Shown here: positions 8,007 to 16,531 of the stretch, piece after piece
How the letters are laid out: each line of letters begins with the position of its first letter
How positions within the stretch are numbered: position 1 is the first letter of the stretch
NCBI RefSeq assembly: GCF_003797185.1
Contig: NZ_RKMH01000006.1
Location: 62,001-126,000 of the forward strand
Direction of reading: 5' to 3'
Origin: Gordonia oryzae
Lineage (GTDB): Bacteria; Actinomycetota; Actinomycetes; Mycobacteriales; Mycobacteriaceae
Length of the DNA: 64,000 nucleotides
Position numbers and translations under genes: made by a program
The notes under the pieces: model-generated
The model's database searches: none
What the model was told of the DNA's origin: nothing
What the model saw: only the letters and a program-made list of their open reading frames with translations

Positions 8007-9002
8007 TCAGCTCTCCGAGAACGCCGCAACCTTGGTCGCCCGCGCGTACACGGTCTCGCCGGCCTGAAGATTGAGCGCGTTCTGATCACCGCGGGTAATC
8101 TGCGCGGCGAACTCCTCACCCGAGGCCACCGCCACGAGTTCCACCCGGGTCTCGAATCCCAGATTCACCACCCTGGACACCGTGGCCTTGAGGACCCCGG
8201 TGTCCAGGGTCGGGTCCGCAGACGGCCACGCCATCTCCGGGGTCCGCCCGATCCGGATATCGTGCGGGCGAACCAGTTCGCCGTTGAGTCGCACGGTCGA
8301 ACCGAGGAACGACGCGACGAACGGGTTGACCGGTCGGTCGTAGAGATCGTCGGGCGCACCGACCTGTTCGATACGGCCCTTGTTGAGCACCGCGATCCGG
8401 TCGGAGACGTCGAGCGCCTCCTGCTGGTCGTGGGTCACCAGCACCGTGGTCACGTGGACCTCTTCGTGCAGGCGGCGCAACCACTTTCGCAGGTCTTCGC
8501 GCACCTTGGCGTCGAGTGCGCCGAAGGGTTCGTCGAGGAGCAGCACCTTGGGATCGACGGCCAGGGCGCGAGCCAGGGCCATGCGCTGGCGCTGGCCGCC
8601 GGACAACTGCGCGGGAAACCGCCGCTGGAACACGGTGAGCCCGACGACCTCGAGCAACTCGTCGACCTTGGCGTCCACCTCGGCCGTGGGCTTCTTGCGG
8701 ATCTTCAACCCGAAAGCGATGTTGTCGCGCACGGTGAGGTGTTTGAAGGCCGCGTAGTGCTGGAACACGAATCCGATGTCACGCTGCTGCGGTGACTTCT
8801 TGGAGACATCGTTGCCGTTGATGATCACGGTGCCCGAGTCGAGGGTGTCCAGGCCCGCAATCGCCCGCAGCAGTGTCGATTTACCCGACCCCGACGGACC
8901 GAGTAGCGAGGTCAATTGGCCGTCGGGGATGTCGATCGAAACATCGTCGAGAGCCGCGAAGTCACCGTAGCGCTTGTTCGCTCCGATCACCGAGATGGAC
9001 AT
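8007..9002 (-). CDS. cysA: Sulfate/thiosulfate ABC importer ATPase
   Basis: 331-residue ATP-binding subunit of the sulfate importer. Walker [10 protein letters not shown] (35-43), Q-loop near 81, signature LSGGQ (133-137), Walker B VLLLDEP (153-159) and H-loop His191 are all present. A C-terminal regulatory region of about 100 residues follows, as in CysA and other CUT1-like ATPases. The start is the ATG at 9002, one nt after the cysW stop; the frame is open further upstream only because it runs through cysW in another register. Last gene of subI-cysT-cysW-cysA. Confidence 0.94.
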   Translation of the reverse strand: MSISVIGANKRYGDFAALDDVSIDIPDGQLTSLLGPSGSGKSTLLRAIAGLDTLDSGTVIINGNDVSKKSPQQRDIGFVFQHYAAFKHLTVRDNIAFGLKIRKKPTAEVDAKVDELLEVVGLTVFQRRFPAQLSGGQRQRMALARALAVDPKVLLLDEPFGALDAKVREDLRKWLRRLHEEVHVTTVLVTHDQQEALDVSDRIAVLNKGRIEQVGAPDDLYDRPVNPFVASFLGSTVRLNGELVRPHDIRIGRTPEMAWPSADPTLDTGVLKATVSRVVNLGFETRVELVAVASGEEFAAQITRGDQNALNLQAGETVYARATKVAAFSES

Positions 9003-9003
9003 A

Positions 9004-9999
9004 TCACACGCCTTTCTCACTGGTAGAGGCATTTCGGGGGGCCGATCCTTGCGGCGCGGCGTTATGGTGGACATGCTCGGTGACCACCTGATGGGCGCCG
9101 ATCGACTCCGGACCGTGCGGCGCGTTCGACTGGGTCTCGACAACCGCGTCGGGCGAGGCGGGACCGTCGGCACCGGCGCCACTGGCATCGGCGACACGGG
9201 ATTTCGCGCGACGCTCGATCAGCGACATCAGCACAAGCACGACGATCGCGACGAACATGAGCAGTGTGGCCGCAGCATACGCACCGAACTCGTTGTAGTC
9301 GTCGGTGTAGCGCGAGTTGACCAGCAGCGTCAGCGTCTGGGAAAGACCCGGATAGTTCGACGACACCATGGTGACGGCGCCGTACTCGCCGAGCGCGCGA
9401 GCCACCGTGAGTACCACACCGTAGGTCAGCCCCCATCGGATGGCGGGTAGGGTGATCCGCCAGAACACCTGCCACGCATTGGCTCCCAGGGTTGCCGCGG
9501 CCTCCTCCTGTTCGGTGCCGATCTCGCGTAGCACCGGCTCTACCTCGCGCGCCACAAACGGCAGTGTGACGAACAGGGTGGCGAGGACCAACCCTGGGAA
9601 ACCGAAGATCACCCGGAAGCCGAGGCTCTCGACGCCGCCGAACCATCCGCCGTATCCCCACAGCAGGATCAGCGCGACGCCGGCAACGACCGGGGACACC
9701 GCGAACGGCAGGTCCACCACGGCCTGAAGGACACCCTTGCCCGGGAATCGTCCACGCGCCAACGCAAGTGCGGTCAGCACTCCGAAGACCACGTTGAGCG
9801 GCACGACGATCACCACGATCAGCAGGCTCAGCTGCAACGCCGAGATCGCCGCCGGGGTGGTGATCCACTCCCAGAACTGCACGATGCCGTGTTCGAAGGA
9901 GCGATAGAAGATGGCGCCGACCGGCACGATCAACAGGATGAACAGATAGATCAGCGCGATCCCGCGCAGCCCGTATCGGGTCAGGGGCGACACTTTCAT
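9004..9999 (-). CDS. cysW: Sulfate ABC importer permease
   Basis: 331-residue inner-membrane permease with about six hydrophobic helices between residues 10 and 270. The cytoplasmic coupling-loop motif [21 protein letters not shown] lies near residues 166-186, and the family GEYGAV segment near 208. After the last helix there is an unusual 60-residue hydrophilic tail (Ala/Asp/His/Gln-rich), longer than typical CysW. The ATG at 9999 overlaps the cysT stop as ATGA. It pairs with CysT to form the channel fed by SubI. Confidence 0.92.
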   Translation of the reverse strand: MKVSPLTRYGLRGIALIYLFILLIVPVGAIFYRSFEHGIVQFWEWITTPAAISALQLSLLIVVIVVPLNVVFGVLTALALARGRFPGKGVLQAVVDLPFAVSPVVAGVALILLWGYGGWFGGVESLGFRVIFGFPGLVLATLFVTLPFVAREVEPVLREIGTEQEEAAATLGANAWQVFWRITLPAIRWGLTYGVVLTVARALGEYGAVTMVSSNYPGLSQTLTLLVNSRYTDDYNEFGAYAAATLLMFVAIVVLVLMSLIERRAKSRVADASGAGADGPASPDAVVETQSNAPHGPESIGAHQVVTEHVHHNAAPQGSAPRNASTSEKGV

Positions 10000-10880
10000 C
10001 GGTCGGAGTCCTCTCGGGTGGACTGCCGCCGGCCCGCAATGCGCAGGATCAGCAGTGTGACGAACGCGATGAGCAACAGCACCACCGAGATCGCCGCGGC
10101 GCTGACCGGTGAATCGATCTCGATCTGTTGCTGGATGTACTGCGCGGCGACCTGGGTGTCGCCGGGAATGTTGCCGCCGATGAGCACCACTGAACCGAAC
10201 TCCCCGATCGCGCGGGTGAAGGCCAGCCCCGCCCCGGTCAGGATCGACGGCAGCAGCGCCGGCAGCACGATCTTGCGGAAGGTCGTCCAGTTGCGCGCAC
10301 CGAGAACCGCGGCGGCCTCCTCGACGTCGACCTCGAGTTCGAGCAGCACCGGCTGCACCTGTCGCACGACGAACGGCAGTGTGACGAACGTCAGGGCGAT
10401 CACCAGCGCCGGTTTGGTGGCGTTGAGCTGGATGTCGATGGGGCTGTTGGGGCCGTAGAGCGACAGCAGCACCAGGCTGGCCACGATGGTCGGCAGGGCG
10501 AACGGCAGATCGATGATCGCGTTGACGAATCCCTTGCCGGGGAACTCATCCCGGACCAACACCCAGGCGATGATGGTTCCGAAGACGACATTGATCAGCG
10601 CCGCGAACACCGAGACGAGCACAGTGATCCACAGGGCGTCGAGTGCTGCGGGCGCGGTGACCGCATCCCAGAACCCGCTCCAGCCGTCGTCGAAGGACTG
10701 CACAGTGATCGCGGCCAGCGGCAGCAGCACGATGACACTGAGCCACAGCCAGGCCAGACCAACGGTGGCCGGGCTGACCCCGGTAAACGTGCGCACACGC
10801 CCCAGGAATCCGCCGGGCGGGGCGGCACCGGGCGGCGACGCGGCCGCTTCGGGTTCGGTGGTCGAGGCGTTCGAGGTCAC
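9996..10880 (-). CDS. cysT: Sulfate ABC importer permease
   Basis: 294-residue membrane permease partner of CysW. About six helices start near residue 40, and the coupling-loop EEAAAVLGARNWTTFRKIVLP is near residue 186 with the GEFGSVVLIG element after it. The start is the GTG at 10880, overlapping the subI stop as GTGA and preceded by a purine-rich stretch. The first 30 residues are a Pro/Ala/Gly-rich cytoplasmic leader. The frame extends 25 codons further into subI but without a plausible start. Confidence 0.92.
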   Translation of the reverse strand: MTSNASTTEPEAAASPPGAAPPGGFLGRVRTFTGVSPATVGLAWLWLSVIVLLPLAAITVQSFDDGWSGFWDAVTAPAALDALWITVLVSVFAALINVVFGTIIAWVLVRDEFPGKGFVNAIIDLPFALPTIVASLVLLSLYGPNSPIDIQLNATKPALVIALTFVTLPFVVRQVQPVLLELEVDVEEAAAVLGARNWTTFRKIVLPALLPSILTGAGLAFTRAIGEFGSVVLIGGNIPGDTQVAAQYIQQQIEIDSPVSAAAISVVLLLIAFVTLLILRIAGRRQSTREDSDR

Positions 10881-12037
10881 TGTCTGCCCCCTGCATCGTA
10901 GATCTTGGTAATCGCCCCTTTGGTGCCGAAGAGCGCCGAGTCGACGGCCTTCCACCCGGTGAGATCCACGCCGTCGTTATTCGCGGCGGTCCCGGCACCG
11001 AGAACCTTGCCCAGCTCTTTGATCGTCCACAGCTTCTCGATGGCCCCAGGGAACAGGTCACGGGTCTGCTCGGCGATCGCCGGGACGACCGGCCGGAAGC
11101 CCTGCTGAGCCCAGATCCGTTGTGCTTCATCGGAAAACAGGAAGCCGACAAATGCGCGGGCGCCGGCCACGTCGGAGGTCGTGTTGACGATCGCTACCGG
11201 ATTCTCGATCTTGAACGTCTGGGGCGGAATGAGGTACTCGACCTGATTGCGCGGACTCGCGGTCGCGTTGGCCCGGTCGAGCATGATGGCTTCGTTTTCG
11301 TAGCTGATCAGGACATCACCTTGACCCTGCTCGAATGCCGTCGTGGCCTCACGACCAGACTTGGGCACCACACGCACATGGTCGCGGACGAGCTGGGCGA
11401 CGTAGTCGAGGCCGGCCTGAGGGTTGCGGCCACCGTTGCTCATCGCCGAGTATGGCGCGAGCAGATTCCACTTAGCCGAACCCGAGCTACCGGGGTTGGG
11501 GGTCACTACCTGTACCCCCGGCTTGAGCAGGTCGTTCCAGTTGTGGATGTTCTTGGGGTTGCCCTTGCGCACCACGAGTGCCACGACCGACCCGAAAGGC
11601 GTGCTGTTGTAGGGGAACTGGGTCTTCCAGTCTTTGTCCACCAGACCGGCTTTCACCAGGCGGGTGATGTCGGGCTCCACGGAGAGGTTCACTACGTCGG
11701 CGGGTACGCGGCGCGCGACCTTGCGGGACTGGTCCCCGGAGGCCCCATAGGACGCCGAGAAGCCGATGTCGGCGCCTGCGGGGGTTGCGCGGAAGGCCGG
11801 GACGATGTGGTCGAATCCCGATTTGGGCGTCGCATACGCCACCAGGTCGAGGTGTCGGCTGCCGCTGGAGATGTCGACACCGTCGGGTTCGTCGGTCGAA
11901 CCGCCGGCGCACCCGGAGATCAGGACCATCGCGAGGGCCAGCAGACACACCAACACCGGTGTGCTGCGTCGCGTGACGGTGACAGCACCGCCGGGCACGT
12001 TTCTCCCGGGCGCGTGACCCCCGGGCACGGTATTCAC
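10877..12037 (-). CDS. subI: Sulfate-binding lipoprotein of the importer
   Basis: 386-residue extracytoplasmic binding protein that delivers sulfate to CysTWA. A basic RR followed by a hydrophobic stretch and lipobox LISGC (Cys43) mark lipid anchoring. The mature part has the Sbp/CysP fold signatures such as PNPGSSGSAKWNLLAPY and the ISYENEA segment. I chose the GTG at 12037 because GGAGGA (12046-12051) lies 8 nt before it; the GTG at 12043 is too close to it. A TAGCGT -10 element (12159-12164, minus) could start the transcript. A Cys-rich ORF overlaps this start codon (see the 12034-12117 entry). Confidence 0.93.
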   Translation of the reverse strand: MNTVPGGHAPGRNVPGGAVTVTRRSTPVLVCLLALAMVLISGCAGGSTDEPDGVDISSGSRHLDLVAYATPKSGFDHIVPAFRATPAGADIGFSASYGASGDQSRKVARRVPADVVNLSVEPDITRLVKAGLVDKDWKTQFPYNSTPFGSVVALVVRKGNPKNIHNWNDLLKPGVQVVTPNPGSSGSAKWNLLAPYSAMSNGGRNPQAGLDYVAQLVRDHVRVVPKSGREATTAFEQGQGDVLISYENEAIMLDRANATASPRNQVEYLIPPQTFKIENPVAIVNTTSDVAGARAFVGFLFSDEAQRIWAQQGFRPVVPAIAEQTRDLFPGAIEKLWTIKELGKVLGAGTAANNDGVDLTGWKAVDSALFGTKGAITKIYDAGGRQ

Positions 12038-12117
12038 TGACACGTTCCTCCGTGACTGAGATGGCCATGACAGGCATGGCCGGCTGGGCATGAATCGCGT
12101 CCGCCGGGTGCCGGCAT
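12034..12117 (-). CDS. Candidate Cys-rich upstream ORF coupled to subI
   Basis: 27-codon ORF from the ATG at 12117 to a TGA that overlaps the subI start (GTGA). Three codons are Cys (10, 16 and 26), one of them two codons before the stop, in a genome where Cys is rare. The subI ribosome-binding site lies inside it, so its translation would open or block subI. It lacks the RRHVDL motif and has no clear ribosome-binding site of its own, so chance is possible. Confidence 0.3.
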   Translation of the reverse strand: MPAPGGRDSCPAGHACHGHLSHGGTCQ

Positions 12118-12228
12118 CAACAAGTTCGGTGGATGCGTGTCGTCCGGCGGACCGACTCACGCTAGCAACGCGCCCGACCGGCGGGCCAACCATCACCTAC
12201 CAGCTCTTGACACGGTCGATCGACGATG

Positions 12229-12291
12229 CTACCGAGTCAAGAGCCAGGCCAGCAGGACCAGCACGATGAGCGCCAGCAACGCCCAGGTCAC
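12229..12291 (-). CDS. Candidate 20-residue membrane microprotein
   Basis: GTG-started ORF of 20 codons reading TWALLALIVLVLLAWLL then Thr-Arg, essentially one transmembrane helix with a positive C-terminus. It follows the 66-residue membrane protein by 18 nt on the same strand. No strong ribosome-binding site is visible. Reported because of its clean hydrophobic design; it could be chance. Confidence 0.3.
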   Translation of the reverse strand: MTWALLALIVLVLLAWLLTR

Positions 12292-12309
12292 ACGTGAACC
12301 GATCACCGA

Positions 12310-12510
12310 CTACAAACCTTTCCTGTCTTCATCGGCGAACCGACGACGATCGATCACCGACATCACGCCGTCGACCAGCGCGTTCAGTGCGATGGCCACG
12401 AAGATCGCGCATGGCACCACCACCACGAGGGTGACCAGGAGCTGTGGGACGAAGGCCAGGCCGGTCAGCCATTCCTCCGTTCCGTCCCACCAGGCGAGTA
12501 GCCCGTTCAC
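12310..12510 (-). CDS. Small conserved-looking membrane protein
   Basis: 66-residue protein with an acidic amphipathic start, one long hydrophobic helix from about residue 19 to 47 (possibly two short spans around a Pro-Cys), and a basic/acidic cytoplasmic tail VIDRRRFADEDRKGL. Codon use is typical of the genome. M. tuberculosis has a small membrane protein (Rv2401A) in the corresponding place beside subI, so this is probably its counterpart, though I cannot align them. Function unknown; a link to the importer is only positional. Confidence 0.65.
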   Translation of the reverse strand: MNGLLAWWDGTEEWLTGLAFVPQLLVTLVVVVPCAIFVAIALNALVDGVMSVIDRRRFADEDRKGL

Positions 12511-12646
12511 CAGTGATCACCTCATCTGCCGCCGAACATCCCAGGGTTCTGATCAGCGTGATTCGAAATTCGTGGATCGTCCGATCCGGTCTCGTTTCGG
12601 CGCCTGCCCCAGGCCGTTCGCCATCATATGCCCCGATCTGGTCGCC

Positions 12647-13570
12647 TCAGCCCGGTGCGTCCAGCCGCCAGGGTTCGTAGGCGCGAGGGTCGTTGATCGG
12701 CTCCATGTGAATCGTGACCCGAAGGTGATCGAGAGTCGAGTGCAGTTCGTCCTCCACCGCCTCGGCGAGGTCGTGGCCGTGGTCGATCGTCCAATCTCCC
12801 GGGACGAGCATGTGCAACTGGACGAAACGCTCGTGACCCGCCTCGCGGGTGCGGACATCGTGAAAATCGACCTCGCCCGACCGGAATCGGTCGAGGACAC
12901 CGGAGATCTTCACCAAGTCGGCGGCGGGCAGCGCCGCGTCAAGCAGACCGTCACCGGATCGCCATATCAGGCGCCCGCCGACAACCACGATGTTGATCGC
13001 AACCAGGATCGCGACAATCGAATCCAGTGGCTGCCAACCGGTCAGCAGAACCAGGAACACACCGACGACCACCCCAACCGTCGTCCACACGTCGGTCAGC
13101 AGATGTTTGCCGTCTGCTTCCAGCGTCATCGACCGGTGTCGCTTGCCAGCTCGCAGCAACAGCACCGCGACAATCGCGTTGACGATCGTGGCGGCCACCG
13201 AGATAGCCAGACCCAGCCCCACCGACTCGAGTTCGGCCGGGTGGGCAAGTCGCTCGGCGGCTGCAACCACGATCGCCACGGATGCCGCGACGATGAGTAC
13301 CCCCTCGAACACCGCCGAGAAGTACTCGGCTTTGGAATGGCCAAAGTTATGCTCGGCATCGGCCGGACGCGCGACGACCCGCAGCGCGAGGAATGCAGCA
13401 ATCGCCGCCGCCAGGTTGACCAGAGACTCAAGCGCATCGGAGAGCAGACCGACCGACCCGCTGATCCGCCACGCGAGCAGCTTCATGACGATTACCACGA
13501 TCGCGGTGACGATACTGAGCAGCGCGTAGCGCGTCAGATCCTGGCGTGCCTCGACGGACCCGGAAGACAT
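12647..13570 (-). CDS. Cation diffusion facilitator (CDF) metal exporter
   Basis: 307-residue CDF family transporter, likely an H+-coupled exporter of Zn2+, Fe2+ or Mn2+. Six helices are predicted from residue 15 to about 200; the metal-site helices read SDALESLVN (TM2) and GKHLLTDVW (TM5), the latter with the usual HxxxD. The cytoplasmic C-terminal domain (about 210-300) contains HDVRTREAGHERFVQLHM and IDHGHDLAEAVE, metal-binding His sites of the family. The TM2 site has Ser where many zinc exporters have Asp/His, so specificity is open. Start at the ATG at 13570; an in-frame ATG 9 codons earlier is less like the family. Confidence 0.85.
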   Translation of the reverse strand: MSSGSVEARQDLTRYALLSIVTAIVVIVMKLLAWRISGSVGLLSDALESLVNLAAAIAAFLALRVVARPADAEHNFGHSKAEYFSAVFEGVLIVAASVAIVVAAAERLAHPAELESVGLGLAISVAATIVNAIVAVLLLRAGKRHRSMTLEADGKHLLTDVWTTVGVVVGVFLVLLTGWQPLDSIVAILVAINIVVVGGRLIWRSGDGLLDAALPAADLVKISGVLDRFRSGEVDFHDVRTREAGHERFVQLHMLVPGDWTIDHGHDLAEAVEDELHSTLDHLRVTIHMEPINDPRAYEPWRLDAPG

Positions 13571-13652
13571 GTATCCATTGGACCACGAGTAGTGCAACCG
13601 CGGGCACTACAGCCACTGGTACCGCAACCACGAGTAGCCTCCGACGAGGCAC

Positions 13653-16409
13653 TCACCCGATCACCGCCCTCGGGTCCGACGCCTCTCGGGTCGCCAACAG
13701 ATTCTCGATCGCCTTCTCGGTGTAGACCCGATAGCCGAAATCGGGCCGGTAGCCGTGGATCTCGGGGGTGTCGAGCGTGGTGATGAAATCGAGGATGTTC
13801 GCACTGAAGACCTGCCCGGGCACCAGGACGGGGAAGCCGGGCGGGTACGGGGTGACAAAGGTCGCCGACACCACGTCCCGGCCCGAAGCGATCCGCTCGA
13901 GAATCGTTTCCGCCGAGAGGTATTCACAATTGGCGTCGTCGTAGGCGAGGTAGAACGCGCTACGCACGTCACCTTCCGGTGTCGGCTCGGAGCCGGAGGG
14001 GTCGCAGAACGCCGGGTGAAATCCACTGAAATCGGGCATCGCTGGCGCTCTCTCGGTCAACCGGCGGACCGTCTGTTCGAATCGCGCGCGCTCGTCGATC
14101 CCCATCTCCTCGACATTCTCGTCGAGTTCGCGGACGATGTTGACCATCACTTCGACGAGGAACGCGACCGAGCTTCGCGTGGTGCCGATGTTGGTCATGA
14201 ACAACACCGTGTTGCGCGAGGTCTTGTTGATCTGGACCCCGTATCGATCCATCAATTGCTCACGCTTGAAGGTGTCACCGTCGTAACCGGTGCGCCCGAT
14301 GGACAAGGTGATCCGCGACGGGTCGAGGACGAATTCGTCTTGGCTCCAAGCGGTTTGCATGTTGCGCAGGCCGGACCGCAACGGCTGATCGATGCGTGAG
14401 GGCCGGTGGGTGACCGGGATGAGGTCGCTCGTGCGCAGACACTTGACGTAGCGCGCCAGCAACGGATGGTTGTCGATGGCATCGCGAAGGCGCATCGCGT
14501 TCTCGATCTGTCGCTGGACCAGTTCGACGCCCTCGAGCGCCACCTGGCGTCTGCCGAGATCCAACGACGCGAGGATCTGGTAATTCGGCGAGGTCGAGGT
14601 ATGTGCCATATAGGCCTCGTGAAATGGCTCGGCGACCTTCTGGTCGAAGTCCTGATCGAAGACGTGGATCATCGAACCCTGTCGCAACGACGTCAACGTC
14701 TTGTGGGTGGATTGGGTCGCGTACACCCGCACTCGTGCGCGGGCGGGATCGGGTCGCAACCTCGTATTCAGCAGTTCCTCGTCGGTGACCTCGGACTGAG
14801 CGCAGAGATGGTCCTCGTAGGACGCCCGGTACTGCGGATCGGCGAAACGCCGACGAAGTTCGGCCGCACTGTGCATGGCAGTCCGGTTGCGGTAGACCGG
14901 ATGGAAACGCGCGAACGCGAACCACGCTTCGTCCCAGAGGAATACCAGGTCGGGCTTGATCGCGAGACACTCTTCCATGACGCGAATCGGGTCGTAGACG
15001 ATGCCGTCGAATGTGCAGTTGGTGAGGGAGATCAGCTTGACACGGTCGAGCTTTCCGGCGCGGCGAAGCGCGAGGAGCTTGCCCTTGATCTCGCGCATCG
15101 GCACCGCCCCGTACATCGAGAAGTCAGGCAGCGGATAGGCTTCGAGGTAGGTCACCTGCGCGCCGGCCAGCAGCATGCCGTAGTGGTGGGACTGGTGACA
15201 GTTGCGGTCGAGCAGCACGATGTCGCCCGGCGCGACGAGCGACTGGGTCACGATCTTGTTGGCGGTCGACGTACCGTTGGTGACGAAGTAGGTGTGCCTG
15301 CTGCCGTAGATCTTTCCGGCGAGTTCCTGCGCGTCGCGCAATGGCCCGGTTGGCTCGAGGAGCGAATCGAGACCGCCGCACGTCGCCGACGTCTCGGCCA
15401 TGAACACGTTGAGCCCGTAGAAACTCACCATGTCCTGGATCCAATGCGATCCCACGATCGACTTGCCCTGAGAAATGGGCAGCGCATGAAAGACGCCCGT
15501 GGGGCGGTGGCTGTACTCCTTGAGTGCGCTGAAGAACGGCGTCCGGTACCGCTCGGCGACACCCTGCAACAGACTCAGGTGCAACTCCAGAACGCCTTCG
15601 CGCGCATGGAATACCCGGCGGAAGTGCGCGCCGAGCCTACCCGCCATGTCCTCGACCTCGATCTCGGTCATCAGGTAGAGATCGAGCTCGGGTCGCAGAT
15701 CACTCAGTGCGCCGGCCAGGATCTGCGCGCGTTCCTCCGGTGAGAGGTGCTCGGCCAACGACTCGGACAACTCACGATCGACGAAGTCGTCGAGGCCGGT
15801 GAGGTCTCGGGCGGACGCGTGCGAGAACCGGCGCCGGATCACCACGGCCTGCAGGTTCGCGTTGAGCCGAGCAGCAACCATCGCCTCTTCGCCGCTTCCG
15901 ACGACAACGAGTTCGTAGGCACACTGATCGTCGGGGCGGCGCCAACTGCGAACCTCTTGCCGCAGCGCACGTTCGGCCGCCTCGGTCATCGACTCGACGA
16001 CCAGGACCTCGAAGTACAACTGGCCCTGAGTATTCACCGGTCGATGCTCGATCTCACGGGGATCGGTCGGGAAGATCGCCGCATCCTTGTCGACGTCTGC
16101 GTCGCCGTGTCGGTAGGACTCCGTGGTCAACGCATTGTTGATGTCGGCCACCATCTTGCCGAAGTGACGGTGATCCCCGGAGCCGAAACGCCGCTGCAGT
16201 CGCGCGAAACGCGACGGACCCGGAAAAGCCCAATAGGGTTCGAGCGTAGCCAGTTCGGTGATCAGACCGCGACAGATCCCCAGATATTGCTCACGCCGCT
16301 CGCCGACGGTATCCGGACGATTGAGGCGATCGGCCGCTTCGTCGAGGCGACACCACAGATCGCCGCGCAACTGCCAGACACTGTTGTAGGCGTGACCGTT
16401 CTCGACCAT
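13653..16409 (-). CDS. Orn/Lys/Arg decarboxylase family PLP enzyme
   Basis: 918-residue pyridoxal-phosphate enzyme of the fold-type I basic amino-acid decarboxylases. The Schiff-base Lys570 is in the motif ATQSTHKTLTSLRQGS; VTNGTSTANKIV (cofactor phosphate) and FLWDEAWFAFARFHP (the Asp that contacts the PLP ring) come before it, in the right order. The first 300 residues form a receiver-like wing domain with no clear phosphorylation site, and about 150 residues at the end make the C-terminal domain. M. tuberculosis Rv2531c is a similar long enzyme. Substrate (Arg, Lys or Orn) cannot be told from sequence. GAGAGGG precedes the ATG by 6 nt. Confidence 0.85.
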   Translation of the reverse strand: MVENGHAYNSVWQLRGDLWCRLDEAADRLNRPDTVGERREQYLGICRGLITELATLEPYWAFPGPSRFARLQRRFGSGDHRHFGKMVADINNALTTESYRHGDADVDKDAAIFPTDPREIEHRPVNTQGQLYFEVLVVESMTEAAERALRQEVRSWRRPDDQCAYELVVVGSGEEAMVAARLNANLQAVVIRRRFSHASARDLTGLDDFVDRELSESLAEHLSPEERAQILAGALSDLRPELDLYLMTEIEVEDMAGRLGAHFRRVFHAREGVLELHLSLLQGVAERYRTPFFSALKEYSHRPTGVFHALPISQGKSIVGSHWIQDMVSFYGLNVFMAETSATCGGLDSLLEPTGPLRDAQELAGKIYGSRHTYFVTNGTSTANKIVTQSLVAPGDIVLLDRNCHQSHHYGMLLAGAQVTYLEAYPLPDFSMYGAVPMREIKGKLLALRRAGKLDRVKLISLTNCTFDGIVYDPIRVMEECLAIKPDLVFLWDEAWFAFARFHPVYRNRTAMHSAAELRRRFADPQYRASYEDHLCAQSEVTDEELLNTRLRPDPARARVRVYATQSTHKTLTSLRQGSMIHVFDQDFDQKVAEPFHEAYMAHTSTSPNYQILASLDLGRRQVALEGVELVQRQIENAMRLRDAIDNHPLLARYVKCLRTSDLIPVTHRPSRIDQPLRSGLRNMQTAWSQDEFVLDPSRITLSIGRTGYDGDTFKREQLMDRYGVQINKTSRNTVLFMTNIGTTRSSVAFLVEVMVNIVRELDENVEEMGIDERARFEQTVRRLTERAPAMPDFSGFHPAFCDPSGSEPTPEGDVRSAFYLAYDDANCEYLSAETILERIASGRDVVSATFVTPYPPGFPVLVPGQVFSANILDFITTLDTPEIHGYRPDFGYRVYTEKAIENLLATREASDPRAVIG

Positions 16410-16531
16410 GGCAAACCCTCTCGACGCCGGGTATCCCAGGGTCGGCGCCCCGAGGGTCGGACAGGCGAATGCCGATCGAACGGGCGATGGCGTTCTGGTG
16501 AGCAGCCCGCCACCGTCTCATCGACTGCTGG

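Noticed and set aside
12207-12235. Promoter-like TTGACA-17-TACCGA on the plus strand
   Set aside because: The -10 lacks the last T, no plus-strand gene follows for several kb, and it sits inside the minus-strand small ORF region. It might start an antisense RNA but there is no evidence.
12137-13783. 548-residue plus-strand frame
   Set aside because: Antisense to the CDF transporter and small membrane gene; its residues are His/Arg/Asp-rich as expected of a shadow.
14406-15743. 445-residue plus-strand frame in the decarboxylase gene
   Set aside because: Runs antisense to a gene with complete PLP motifs.
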